Below, one piece after another: positions 1 to 10,511 of a stretch of 64,000 nucleotides of DNA. The stretch covers positions 1,178,001 to 1,242,000 of the forward strand of contig JAUTDP010000008.1 in NCBI GenBank assembly GCA_033439795.1. Direction: 5' to 3'. The notes under the pieces are model-generated. The model was given only the letters and a program-made list of their open reading frames with translations. It was not told the origin of the DNA and made no database searches. The stretch comes from Sordaria brevicollis. Taxonomy: Eukaryota; Ascomycota; Sordariomycetes; Sordariales; Sordariaceae. A program made the translations under genes and the position numbers. Position 1 is the stretch's first letter, and each line of letters opens with the position of its first letter.

Positions 1-2601
1 CAACTTGCGACCCTTGGTGACGTATGCGCGACCGGAATCGCCGTCGACGTCGGGTACCGACAATTTGGCGGCGGCGGTCTTGACATTGTTGGCCTTGTTG
101 CGGAGAGCAGTCATGGAGCCTTGGACTTCGGATTGGAAGTTGGAGTAGGTCTGGCGGAGGACGGCGAGGTCGCGACGCAGGGACTGGATCTCGGTGAGCT
201 GATTAGGGTTGAGCTTCTTGGACGTATTCGCAACGGCGCTGGCCCCGGAGACAGAGGACGACGAAGAACGGGGCGAGGTCGTGGTGTTCATGGCACTTGG
301 GGCCATGATGGTGGTAGGTGGAGCGGCAGCCATGCGAGCGAGATCCTTGGCAGTTTCCTGTTGGCGCTCCGACACACGTTGAATGGCAGCGTTTTGGTCG
401 TCGACGTTCTGCTTAACCTGTTCAATGATAGTCTTGAGGGACCCGATGCCCTCGTCAATATGCTTTTTGACTTCATCCAACGCTTCCACATTCAACACAA
501 GCACAGTCCGATCCTTGATATCAGACAGATCCTCGAGCTCATGGCGGACACCAGAAACAGGATCTTGAATGTAGATTTCCGGCAGATCAGCTCCGTTCTG
601 CTGTGTGTTCCAGGAAAACTTTTCGATAAAGGCCAGCTGAAGACGAGCAATGGACAGATCGTCGTAGCCCTCGGGAAGCACAAACTTTTTGACCTTGGAC
701 TTGTACTGCAGGAAGAGAGTCAGTTCCTTGGTTGCTGGCGGCGAGTTTTCAAGCATAAAGGAGCTGGGCGGCTGTTTGTCGGGAGTCGCCGACCGGATGG
801 AGGGCTTCTGTTGATGCTGAGGAGCGGCAGGTGCAGGAGCAGGCCTCGTAGCAGCGGGCTTAGGCGAGTCTACATCGTCCCCCATGGGCATGGGATCCGC
901 GAGCGGCCCATTGAGAGTGGCGCTTGGAGCAGGGTACTTGTCTTCTGGCGTCTGGACATTGAAGCTGTCGGCCCTGTAGAATGCAGGCGAGTCCTTTGGC
1001 TCCGGCTCTTCAGAGACCCGGCTGGGAACCCGGACAGGGGAAGAATCGAGGCCAATATTACGCTGGGACTGGTTCGAGGCGTTGCGGTTGTGGCGGACGC
1101 TGTTCTCTCTCGTTTGGACTGCCCGCAAAGACTCTCTCACCTCCTTGCCCCTGTTAGGTATCGGCGTGTGTTGGGCCACTGGGAGCATAGGAACTTGGAA
1201 TCCACCACCCTGGGCGCCGACAAGCTTCGAGATCTGGTATTGCGAGTATCTGCGGGAAGCTCGTCTTTCGAGATCACCACCTCGTTGCAGAGCCGCCAAA
1301 GCGCTCTGTTGCGACCCCTTGGGCGGCGGTGGCGGAGGAGGGAAGTTGTCCACGTTGATTTCAGGTGGTGGCGGCGGGCCCGTTGGGATCGTATCTTCAC
1401 CTGGGTAAGGCGCAATCACGGGAATATTTTGCATCGTGTTGCTCGACATGCTGGACTGGTCGGAGGAGGTGACGGAACCCCGAGACTGGTCGCGTTGAGT
1501 AGGGAAGCGTCTGGACGGCGATGCTGTCATGGGACCCGAGTGCCGATCCTCCCTCATAGAGTCCGGCCGATACCCATTGCTCTCCAGTCCTTCGTTGAGC
1601 ATGTTGGTGAGCCCGGAATTCACACTACCCATAGTGCTAGTACTCGTAGTTCTGGTAGGCACACCACTGCCGCTAGGGCCAGAACCCCGACTTGGACCAT
1701 GGCCTCCCTCTTCAGAGATGCTTGGCTCTCTATCCCTTTGCTGGCGCTGCCTTAGCTTTTGCTGTTTTCTCTTTAGACCGTGTAGCAGATTGATGATAAT
1801 ATCACGTATCCTTGGCAGGTACTTTTCGAGACTTTCAGCGCTGGCTTCCTGGCTCAGGGTGGCTTCGAGGATGGAGCGCAGCAGCTCGGGCACGTTGCCC
1901 AAGTCGTCAATATCGACATTGATGGCAGTAAAGGCTCGGCATGCCATATTAAACTCGTAGCCCAGCCGAACATAGACGTCGGAGACCTGGGTGTCGGTTG
2001 CGTTTCCACGGGACCATTGTGTCAGGGTTTCGAGTAGCTGCTTGGTGGCAACCAGTAGATGTGTGACGCTCCTTTCGATTTGCGACAGCGGGACGGACGA
2101 CGAGCTGCTGGATGACTGTCATCAGATGGCATTGTTAGTATCGAACTGGTGTTATATAGTAGGCAAGACGGGCGAGAAATGGAATGGAATGGAGGGGACA
2201 AGCGAGGTCACTCGTTCTAAAGACAAGTTGAAGAGGGGGATGGCGGGAAGATGATGGGGATGGCGCGACAGAGGATTATGACGCGCGCATACGGATGGAT
2301 GGGACCGTAAATGAAGCCAAGACGGCAAGATGACTCTACTCACATTATTCCGCCTTGTGCTACCGCCGCCGGCGTTGCCGGGACCTCCGCCGGGCCCTTG
2401 GACTGAGCGGTTTGAGCCAGCCGACGACCTCGACATGCCAGGCTGAGGACCCATGTGTCCTCCCATTCCAACGGCCGGTGATATCGAGCGGGCCGGGATG
2501 TTGGGAGGCGGGCCACCACCACCACCACCACCGCCGGGTTCGGTTCCCGGGGCGGGGGTGCGTCGCTGCATGGAGCGGCCGGGACCCGGACCGTTCATCA
2601 T
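1..2601 (-). CDS. bud6: Bud6/AIP3-family actin-interacting polarity protein (3' end beyond the window)
   Basis: Bud6/AIP3 proteins bind actin and formins and help nucleate actin cables at the polarisome, at hyphal tips and septa. Exon 1 (2601-2344, 86 codons, starting MMNGPGPG) is Gly/Pro-rich. A phase-0 intron (2343-2116, GTGAGT...ACAG) is followed by an exon that stays open to base 1, about 791 residues in view. The part just after the intron (SVTHLLVATKQLLETLTQW and about 100 residues on) matches the conserved helical N-terminal region of Bud6. A Ser/Pro-rich linker with poly-Pro stretches follows. From about residue 545 (ELTLFLQYKSKVKKFVLPEG) the AIP3 domain begins, with predicted coiled coil towards the window edge. 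The C-terminal actin/formin-binding part is missing. Family identity is recognised from conserved segments and confidence is high; the exact start could be the second Met. Confidence 0.85.
2116..2343 (-). other. Intron 1 of bud6
   Basis: This 228-nt intron has donor GTGAGT, a CTAAC-type branch sequence and an ACAG acceptor. It falls in phase 0 and joins two open frames that are both typical of Bud6. It is long for this window, where most introns are 50-150 nt. Confidence 0.7.
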
Positions 2602-2767
2602 TTGTTTCGCTGTGTTTCTCGTCCGATGAAAGTAGTCGAGCTAGTGGTGTTTAGGAAGAATCGTCGTGTCGCGAGAAGAGACGGGTCGGAATTGCTCGTA
2701 TATCGTCGGACAGTTGGCGTCTCTACCAGAAGTTGGGCAGAGATGGGAAATTCGACAGCGCGTAGAA

Positions 2768-3187
2768 CTACAAGGTGTAGACAGACCGGGGGCAGTTGGC
2801 GCCAAGGTCTTTCTTGGTTGCCTCTATGAAAGGGAGAAGGTCGTCAGGAAGCCCTTCAGCTGTTGGCGATGATGACTGCTGCTGTTTGGCCGTCCTGATC
2901 AAGGCGGCGCATTCGGGTATGGTGTAGCGGGCAATGGGCGTCTCTATAGAAAGAAAGCCTTTCTCGTGTTTATTGATTGCACAAATGGAACCGCGTGAAG
3001 ATGTCCCGTCTTCTGGTGTTGGTGCAGTGCGGTGCGTGTGCTGCCTCTTTGACAGTGGCCGCCGTCGGGGAATTGCAGTGGATTGGAACTTGGATCGCCA
3101 AATGGAAGCAAAAGTGGAGGCGGGCGATGTCAACGACTCCAGTTGGGCTGCCAGCCGCTTGTGGTCGCTTGTTGAGCATTTGGTCAT
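2768..3187 (-). CDS. Small hypothetical protein, 139 aa
   Basis: An ATG-initiated frame of 139 residues lies 166 bp upstream of the bud6 start, on the same strand. The protein is basic in its first half (a run rich in Arg/Lys/His around residues 40-55). It has a better-ordered second half with the segment IETPIARYTIPECAALIRTA and ends in a helical-looking tail. No signal peptide, membrane segment or known family is recognised. The balanced composition and full-length openness are the only coding evidence. If real, it leaves bud6 a very short promoter, so bud6 transcription may start within this gene or its 3' UTR. An undetected intron is possible. Confidence 0.4.
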   Translation of the reverse strand: MTKCSTSDHKRLAAQLESLTSPASTFASIWRSKFQSTAIPRRRPLSKRQHTHRTAPTPEDGTSSRGSICAINKHEKGFLSIETPIARYTIPECAALIRTAKQQQSSSPTAEGLPDDLLPFIEATKKDLGANCPRSVYTL

Positions 3188-4468
3188 GACTGTTGGTTGA
3201 AACAGGATGCACTAACAGCGCCACGAAGTACAATTTGGTCTTACTGTTAGTAGCGTCTGGGCACGGTAACAGCACATGACAGCCGCTTAGCTCTCAAAAT
3301 GCGCCTGAAAGAGAGCACATGGCAAGAACAGGGGATCCTGAGGGGTTCCTGTAGCCGTGCACACTGCAGCGGCAGGGGCAAGAGGGGCGCGATAACAAGG
3401 CGTATCCTACAAGATATTCATCTCAATGTTTCGAAACAAGCACCCCATAACATGTCATTATAAGGGAAAGAAAGATCAAAGGATTTACAACTTATTAGAG
3501 GTTTGTATTGTCATTCTATCCGATATCTCCCTTTGATAATAATAGTTGAAATGGTTGTTCTAAGCCGAAGTGTACAACTGTGTACTAACCTATAGCTGTG
3601 ATATAACTGTAGGTAGCCCGTGCCCTGTGATCCGATGCCCGTCCCAGCCCAACTCTTCTTGAGCAGTCCGTGTTTCGGTCTCTCTCTCCAGCCACCAAAT
3701 GATCGATACCACAACCAACATACTACTCCAGAATTTCGGAACCAAAGAGAGTAACCATAGTGGCACTACAAATGGTCATCTCATTCCGCCAACGTTTCGT
3801 CAAAAGGCATTTCCTGTAGCACGTCATTGGCGTCGCATCCATGTGAAACACTAGCAGCAGAGCCAGGGAACGGCAAGTGGTAGGAGTGGTCACGCAGACG
3901 TCGAGGGAGACGGCAAGTACCGACGACACCCTCGACTTACCTGCCTCAATCCTCTACGTTCCTTACCAAACGTCATTGAACTCGTCGCCAACCGGGAAAC
4001 CATTTTTCACTTCTTGGCTGGTAAAAGGGAAGGCGCCAGTCACTGGGCAGACTTTGGTCAAATTGAGGCAGCCTTGATCTTCCAAGTCAAGCCAAGTGCT
4101 TTCAGCTTCAGGCTTCCATTTTCGTCTTTGTTGTCCAACAACCGACGAACCTCAGCTTTCGACAGGCACCGGCAGATAGTTACGAAATGCCGACTTTCGA
4201 CATGTGCATGGTTTAGTGAAGCCATGAGCTACGTATCAAATGCCAGTACACGGACACGGGCTAAGGTAAAGATCAACGCGGAACCGATACAGAGGCCGAC
4301 GACAAGACTTCCACTTGGGATTTGATCGAGTTTTCACTTTTCAAACTTCAGACATCTCAGCAAGCTCGTTCCCGTTTCCTTGTCCAACTGAATGTATCCA
4401 ACCATGAGCTAACAGGAGGCAAGTTGGTTTCCAATCTCGACCATTGAGCAGACGTCCATCACATCATG
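3188..4468. other. Intergenic, no supported gene
   Basis: Only short overlapping frames on both strands are seen, with no coherent protein, RNA gene or repeat array. It may hold the promoter of the small gene ending at 2768 and the 3' flank of the candidate gene at 4469-4752. Confidence 0.4.
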
Positions 4469-4752
4469 CTACCTGGACGCATCAAAAGGCTCCATGATGT
4501 GTCGAATTTCCCTCGCCATGGTCCGTCGAGTCTCTCGTGGCTTTCGAGGCTTGTAGGGAACTCGCGAAAGAATATTGCCCTCTCGTCTCTCTTCGATCTG
4601 GAACATCTCCAACCGAGCTTCCCTCCCGTACTCGTCCGACTTTCCGCTTGACGAGTTGCTTCTGCCATAGCCATGTCAGCTACCTCCAGCACCGCTAGCG
4701 ATATCTCAGAGGGTGAGGTGAAGGATCAGACTTACTGTTTGCTGTTAGGCAT
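4469..4752 (-). CDS. Candidate two-exon small basic protein, 69 aa
   Basis: This model was built by hand. ATG at 4752 opens a 17-nt exon (4752-4736) ending before a perfect GTAAGT donor. A 74-nt intron with a GCTGAC branch and GGCAG acceptor joins an exon at 4661-4469. The encoded 69 residues contain a natural-looking charged stretch (EARLEMFQIEERREGNILSR, then PYKPRKPRETRRTM) and end MEPFDASR. Immediately upstream, in a different frame that stops at the ATG, the DNA encodes a basic segment and then SLILGLIIIKYLAKHIFPRN, which looks like a membrane anchor. The two parts may be one protein interrupted by a frameshift, or the anchor may be chance. No family is recognised. Confidence 0.3.
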
Positions 4753-6814
4753 TGCGAGGGAAAATGTGCTTGGCCAAGTATTTGATGATGATCAGGCCGA
4801 GGATAAGAGATGGACGATACTGTTTCTGAGCAAACTTTCTTGTGATGATCTCTGACAGTCTTGCAGTGGTCCTCGTTTCAACTTCTCTTCCGGGACAGCA
4901 TGGCTTTTATGTCTGTCAAGGCAGCTATTTACAGCTTCGAACCTAAAAGGCCCCGACATGGACGGACAACAATACATCTCGACGATACCCCCAACCGAAC
5001 AACATCACTCAGGCTCCCCCAGGCCCCCATCTCTTTACTCCAAACCACCTACCACAGTGGCGTGCCTAGGATTTTGCGCTGCCTCGATCGGTAAGGCACA
5101 TTGATCGGAATTAAAATTCAGCTGCCGAATCTGACAACCACGAGACAACCATCATGTCTTCTTCATCGGCAATAATACAATGTCCTCCACGTGGAGCTGC
5201 GCATACCAGCTGTTCTGTCCGCAAAACACGCGGCCACTTAACCAATCATCGACAAATCACCCGCACCATCGGGAAGCCGGGCTGCCCAAGAGTTATACCT
5301 CATCAGGCACCCCGGATTTCTGCCTTTTTCTGAGGGCGCCCATGGTCTGGACCATAAGCATGAGACTTACAGTCCTACCAGCTCACTGTACCCCTTCGGC
5401 GACCCTTCGGCGGGCAAAAAATGGAATGTCAACTTCAAGGAATTCGCCTCGTCAATGTCGTGCGACTTTGCTGGGCCTATTTCAGGCCGCCGTATTACAC
5501 GCATAAGCGCGATGCATATCACCATCTATCCATCCGATTGGTTTCGGCCCCAGATGGTCAAGCGCAGCCGCGTGGATGGGTTGAATACAATGGGTTTGTG
5601 TACCACGTGTGGTTCTATGCGGCACAGCTGCCACTTCTTCCTGTTGTCTGCCCAGTCTTGGGACACTGGGGCCGGTTGGGGGCTTTTTCGGATTTTCCTT
5701 TCCTATTCCCATGCCTCCCCTTTCCGACCGTTGTCTTTGTGTTGTTAAACTTACCCTTCCTTGCTGCTCTTCTTCATCGTTCTGGTTATTATCCTGCTAT
5801 TTCCCAGTTACTTACTCGGGCGAAATGCGTTTTCGGTCTAGCAGCTCTCGATCTATCCTCCGAGCACAACCATTTCGTGGCCGAGCACATCACACAGCCC
5901 GTTTTGCCGACCTCATTTAGCGGGAAGTCATGCTTATGCGGTAGTACGACCAAGGATGGGCTGTCAAGGTGTATTGCCATCACTTCCGGTTGGATCAATA
6001 AGCGTGGCGGCGCGACCCCTCAGCCTTACAGAAAGTGTGCCGAACCGATGAACTATGCCTTCGGTCAGCACAAGCACCGATCTATGGTAGTCCCTTACCT
6101 ATGGGCGCCGAAGACAGAAGCCGCACTCCACGTGGCTAACCTCATGTCCACATAGCTGACAGTTCATGGTGGCCCAGCTGCGGAGTCATTCGGCAAGTGT
6201 CGTGCAGTTGTTGTAAGACGACAAAGTTATGGCACCATTCATGAAGGAAAACCTCCCAAAACTTGCCATACGCCGCATAACCATCATTATTGCAGTGCGG
6301 CGTCAGAGAGACACATCCCTCCATGGACACAGCTTAATATAGCCTCCTATACTGAGGTCAGTAATTAGTGATTCTTGCTCTCTTTCGTTACAGCTCTGGT
6401 AAGACATGGTCATATCGCCGGCAAGGGGATCTTTCGGCCCCCCTAACATGTTTCATATTCTCACATATGTGTCACGACATGGACGAAAGTTATGGATTTG
6501 GTAATTTAATATCGCTGTCGAGGGCGTGCCTCCATACCTCCTCTCTCGATACAGTTTCTCCTTGATTTTATGCCTGGAAGGTCGAAAGTCGCTTAACCGC
6601 GAACCAGCCATCGAAGCTCTGGCTCTTTATCCCCAAGAACCCCTGATCTTTAACCCCAGCAATCCCTCATCATCTTTATCCCCAGTAATTGCTTATCGCT
6701 TGTTGAATAGCAACCTTACCTTCATCTAGACAGGTGACACTTGATAGTAACGCCCAGGTGGGCATCTACCGTCCACCCAGACCAGCACAGAGAGGCGTGA
6801 GCTCAGAGCTCATA
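4753..6814. other. Gene-poor stretch with possible decayed coding sequence
   Basis: No complete gene is supported. Between about 5230 and 5510 one plus-strand frame has protein-like segments (ELYLIRHPGFLPFSE, then KKWNVNFKEFASS). From about 5500 to 5640 a neighbouring frame does (RGWVEYNGFVYHVWFYAAQ). The frames are not joined by any recognisable intron and have an in-frame stop upstream, so a relic gene with frameshifts is possible. An ATG-bearing 244-codon frame at 5421-6155 covers part of this but has no family resemblance. Confidence 0.25.
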
Positions 6815-6948
6815 CTGTCCGTGATAGCGCTCCGACCAGTAGCCGAGGCACCACTGGAGCAGATGATATGGCGAGCCGTCCTGCCGAAACATTGTGAGTA
6901 GACCAGGCGTTGCTGCGCTGTTGCCGGCTACAACCATCGGAACCACGG
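6815..6948 (-). ncRNA. Partial copy of the Pol III-like element seen at 13.0 kb
   Basis: The first 45-50 transcribed bases, from the CCGTGGTT at 6948 downwards, can be aligned to the element at 13.16 kb. Shared parts include CAACAGCGCAGC followed by AACG and CTGGTC. A TATATAAAGTCA box lies at the same distance upstream, and the DNA between box and element is also similar. Beyond the CTGGTC block the two sequences diverge. No B box and no T-run terminator are visible here, and the end given is only where a weak CACGG complement to the 5' CCGTG occurs. It is probably a truncated or decayed copy. Confidence 0.4.
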
Positions 6949-6970
6949 AAAACAAAGTGCTGAGGACATG

Positions 6971-6980
6971 ACTTTATATA
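6971..6980 (-). promoter_or_regulatory. TATA box of the partial Pol III-like element
   Basis: Reads TATATAAAGT on the minus strand, about 25-30 bp upstream of CCGTGG. The same spacing is seen at the 13-kb element and at the 5S gene in this window. Confidence 0.45.
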
Positions 6981-7845
6981 CCCTAGCTGGAACTTGGAGT
7001 TAAAATTGTGCCTGACCTAGTTCTAACCAGCACTTTATTAGTGCTTGTCTCTTCTGGATTCGATATTTTGTCTTGTCATTCTCATATCCGTTGCAACGGT
7101 CAATTGCAATCCGTCGTAGGGGCTCAATACTTCTTTCACCTAGGTAACCTGGGCACACGCGGACATTGATTTGAACCAAACTTTCAACGGTTGCTAGCGG
7201 GTTAAGGCTGTTCAGAGAACAATTCTGTCTTCGATATGGAGGCTGCTTCGTTCTGCCTTCATCTTCCCACACAAGCCAGTATCAAATGTCTCCCCTTCAA
7301 ATGATCCAATACTTCCCGATGCATCCGCACTCTTCCAGGCGGGTGGCGCAAGTCGAGCCTGGGTTGTGTGGGAATCTCCAATCACAAGCTGAAACATTGC
7401 CATCGCCAAACTTTGTCGGCAAAAACGATACGGCTTCATCAAACAGCTCTGTCGCTTGGGCTTCTTCTAGACTATTTCACCAACCAATAGATCTCAGCCT
7501 ACTGAAATAGTACAAGCGCGTGGCGATCAAGACCTGGAACCTGCGAGCTGGCTCACAGCAAGTACTGTATTCGCACGTCTTGGTTTGATATGACGACGTC
7601 CCAACTGCGCGTTACATCGCAGCGGCTGGCTACAGTTCGAATCCGACTGCTCCCAACGTCTCTTGGCCGGCTTCTAGTGAAATGGGATGCATCCCCCCCG
7701 CAATCCTGTCTGGTCAGCTCTCTTGTTCTTCCGTTCTTTTGTTCGGTGATCCTTTTGTCGTCCTTTCTTCCTGGCAGTTGCCTTTCTTTCCTGTGCATCT
7801 TAGAGACAAACCGGACCCTCAAACTTCAATCTCCTGCTAGACAAA

Positions 7846-8869
7846 ATGCAGGGCGCCTCATCGCTGCGTTTGGGACGTCGAGTGGGTGTGACAGCAAGAG
7901 AGGACGTTCCTCTACCCGTTGAGTGTTATCTCAGCTGCAGTAAGTCACAAAACCTCTTGTCTCTCCGTAGTGGCGTAGTCTTTCCACCCTTTCGTGCTTG
8001 TACAGCATTACTGACTCAAACTAGACATAGCCTATCGTACCGCAGAAGATGTCGGGGAAACCGACGCTTCGTGTCCCGAAGATAGCGAATTCATGACCAA
8101 TTACAACATCTGCTACTCCTGCCTCATGGCCAAGTCCCGCGATTTCAAGCTCTCTGTCAAAGAATATCTTGAGCCAACGTTTTCTCGGTACATTTCGTAC
8201 TGCCAAGCAAAAACCGCCTCCGCCATCGACCCGACCTGGTACACCACGACAGAAATCTTGGTAAGGGCCACTTACACGAATAAAGATGGCCCTACCGAGC
8301 CTGCGGTCGCGCTGGCCTACACGACGGTTCTTCGTTCCGACTGGACTGGCTTCATGACATCTACCTCGTCGTCTGCGTCACCTGCAGCGACTAGTATAAC
8401 CGATTCAAGCTCAGGCAACGGTTCATCCAACAGCTTGGCTCCATGGGTATGGGCAATCATTGGCGCTGTCGTTGCGCTGGGCATCATCGGGCTGGGAATC
8501 CTCCTGTTCCTGTACAAGAGGGGAAAACTTTCGTTTCTCAAAAGGAAAGGGAAGTCGGGCAAGACGACGTCAGGACATGAGCTCGACGGCGACTCGGCGT
8601 GGCGAAGTGGGGATAAGCCGGAGCTGCACGGAGAGACGGCCGTTGCTGCTCCTACCGAGAAACAGATCAACGAGCTGTATACGGAATCTGGTACCGAGCC
8701 AAGGGAACTGGACTCGAGTGTGAGACCGGTGGAATTGGCGGTTGGCGATGGTGGGATGAGGCCGGAGGTGTTTGAGTTGCCTGCTGAGTACAACTACGGC
8801 GGTGGAGAGGTAGTTGAAAATGGGAATGCGAACCAGACAAAAGGGGGGCCGGGGGAGACACGCCAATGA
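7846..8869 (+). CDS. Cys-rich single-pass membrane protein, paralogue A (312 aa)
   Basis: Exon 1 is 7846-7939 (94 nt). A phase-1 intron (GTAAGT, branch CTGAC, acceptor CTAG) leads to exon 2 at 8025-8869. The N-terminal ~90 residues carry spaced cysteines: C27 and C31, then one in DASCPEDS, the pair ICYSC, and C near ISYC. A Ser/Thr-rich stalk follows, then a membrane segment at about residues 171-194 (APWVWAIIGAVVALGIIGLG), a basic stop-transfer YKRGK and a ~110-residue cytoplasmic tail. The layout suggests a wall- or surface-anchored sensor or adhesin-like protein. With this ATG there is no classical signal peptide, so a 5' exon may be missing. Exon 1 length, intron phase and Cys positions match paralogue B at 10.5-11.8 kb, which supports both models. 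No function is known. Confidence 0.65.
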
Positions 8870-9397
8870 TACTCGGAGGATGTTATAATGAGGAAGCATG
8901 CACTCACTGAATTGACGACAATCCCAATGTCAGGACCTGGCAGACAACCTTCACTCTCAACTCTTATGTCCGACGGATTGAAAAATGGCCAGTTCAAGGG
9001 CCAGTCCAAGAAAGGCAGAGCACCCTGCGATGCGAAATTTGAGATGGCGCATGGGCTAATGGAAAGACATATCGCCAGAGGCATAGAGTCATTGACGTGA
9101 GTCCAAGTTTTTGCGATCAATTACCCAAAATCAAGCACTGACTCGGAGAAAACAGAAGCCACATATATAGGGAAGGAACACAGGGTGTGTTCCTCACCAA
9201 CAGCAGGAAAGAGTGACAAGTCAACCTTACAAGTGGAACTGAACAACCCAGCAAACAGTGAACTCGCTCCTTCCCACCAGCCCAGAACTCTCATTTCGCA
9301 CTCCCAAAATCCTCAACCCCACCGAAACTCTCAACACCAAACGTCGATACCGTCAACCTGGCCATTTCCTCCGCTTGCAATGACATCGTTGGACACT
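8870..9397. other. Intergenic, 3' flanks of convergent genes
   Basis: Lies between the stop of paralogue A and the stop of the WKR-repeat gene. Part of it (9300-9397) continues the sequence after the early stop of the repeat gene. No further gene is seen. Confidence 0.4.
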
Positions 9398-9763
9398 CTA
9401 ATCCAAACCCCCATACGGGCACCCAGGGCACCGCTGAGTCTCAGTCGAGTTATCACCCTCATCTCTCTTCCAGTCAGGAGGCCAAGGACCGTTGGGCTTC
9501 GCCTTCGGTCTCGGTCCATCAGAAGAAATTTGCGCGTCGCGCTTCCAGTCGGGAGGCCACGGGCCATTTGGCTTAGCCTTCGGTCTCGGTCCATCAGAAG
9601 AGACTTGCGCGTCACGCTTCCAGTCGGGAGGCCATGGGCCGTTGGGCTTTGGCTTCGGGCCTGGACCACCAGGGACTGGGACCGGGGTTAAGGTGGGCGC
9701 TGGGATGGCGGCGGTGAGGGAGAGGAGGGAGAAGAGGGTGGTGGTTAGGAGGGTGAGTTGCAT
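9398..9763 (-). CDS. Secreted protein with three PWPPDWKR repeats and a truncated DPBB remnant (121 aa)
   Basis: The protein starts with a clear signal peptide (MQLTLLTTTLFSLLSLTAA, cleaved near residue 19). It then has a Pro/Gly/Lys-rich region with three copies of PNGPWPPDWKR in a 25-residue period. Lys-Arg pairs fall at residues 49-50, 74-75 and 99-100, which are typical Kex2 protease sites. The last residues (CPGCPYGGLD) match CPGCPWGGLD in the double-psi beta-barrel domain of the related gene at 22.4 kb, but the preceding ~65 residues of that domain are absent and a stop follows at once. The gene therefore looks like an internally deleted paralogue whose repeat region expanded. It may be a secreted Kex2-processed repeat peptide precursor or a decaying gene. 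A possible 5' UTR intron is seen near 9793-9852. Confidence 0.65.
   Translation of the reverse strand: MQLTLLTTTLFSLLSLTAAIPAPTLTPVPVPGGPGPKPKPNGPWPPDWKRDAQVSSDGPRPKAKPNGPWPPDWKRDAQISSDGPRPKAKPNGPWPPDWKRDEGDNSTETQRCPGCPYGGLD
9466..9668 (-). repeat. 75-bp in-frame tandem repeat coding for PNGPWPPDWKR units
   Basis: The units begin at 9481, 9556 and 9631 (period exactly 75 bp), with a partial unit on each side. Copies differ by only a few bases, indicating recent expansion or conversion. The period is a multiple of three, so reading frame is kept. Confidence 0.85.
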
Positions 9764-10511
9764 GTTGCTGGTGGAAGGGTTCGATTGGTGGATGATCTTG
9801 AGTTGGCATGTTAGTGTGGATGCTAGGTCTGGTGGTCTTTGAAGAGACTCACTTGATTTGGTGTTGGTTTTAGCAGTGCGATGCTGGGTTCGGTTCTGTG
9901 TTTGTGATAGCGATGGTGAGCTTCAAGGTCATGGAAAGCGAGAATCTCATGGGGTCTTTATACTCGTCTCATGCTTCTGCTCTTGGTAGCCCCTTCATGC
10001 GTCGGTTGGTCTGTAAACGGGTGAATTGCCGGGCTGCCTATTAAGGATTGAGGTTATTGCGACTTTCGTTTTTGAAGTTGAGTTTGATGCAGGAGTTACT
10101 CAGCTACCGGCCAGTGTCTGTCATTCCAAAGCCTTCGAGAATTCAATTTTCAAGATACGTGTAGTACTTGTAAACCTATGGTCAGGATCGAAAGGAGGTA
10201 GTCGCTAGCCAATGGGCTAGGTGCCATCACCAAGACATACATGTGTGGCTTGAAGGACGTGGGCGCGCTGACTAACACACCTCAACTATCGCGATTATCT
10301 CCAGGCAACCTCTTTAACGTATCCCACTTGGGAATCCTTCCCGACTCATCACAGTATACCTTAGTCATCGCATTGACGCCGCCAGTCACAATGGATTCAC
10401 TGGCCAAAATGACCAAATGGACTCTTCTTTACATGAGTCAAGCTTCGATGTTCGCATGTAATTAGAGGTATCAATGGCGATAACAACTTGACTAACTTCC
10501 GCTCCTCTCAA
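9764..10511. other. Intergenic, promoter side of the repeat-protein gene
   Basis: Contains the upstream region of the secreted repeat protein and the 3' flank of paralogue B. No independent gene or repeat array was found. Confidence 0.4.

Noticed and set aside
121..1755. 544-codon open frame on the plus strand
   Set aside because: Antisense to bud6; it starts with TTG and is Arg/Gly-rich, an effect of codon bias on the opposite strand.
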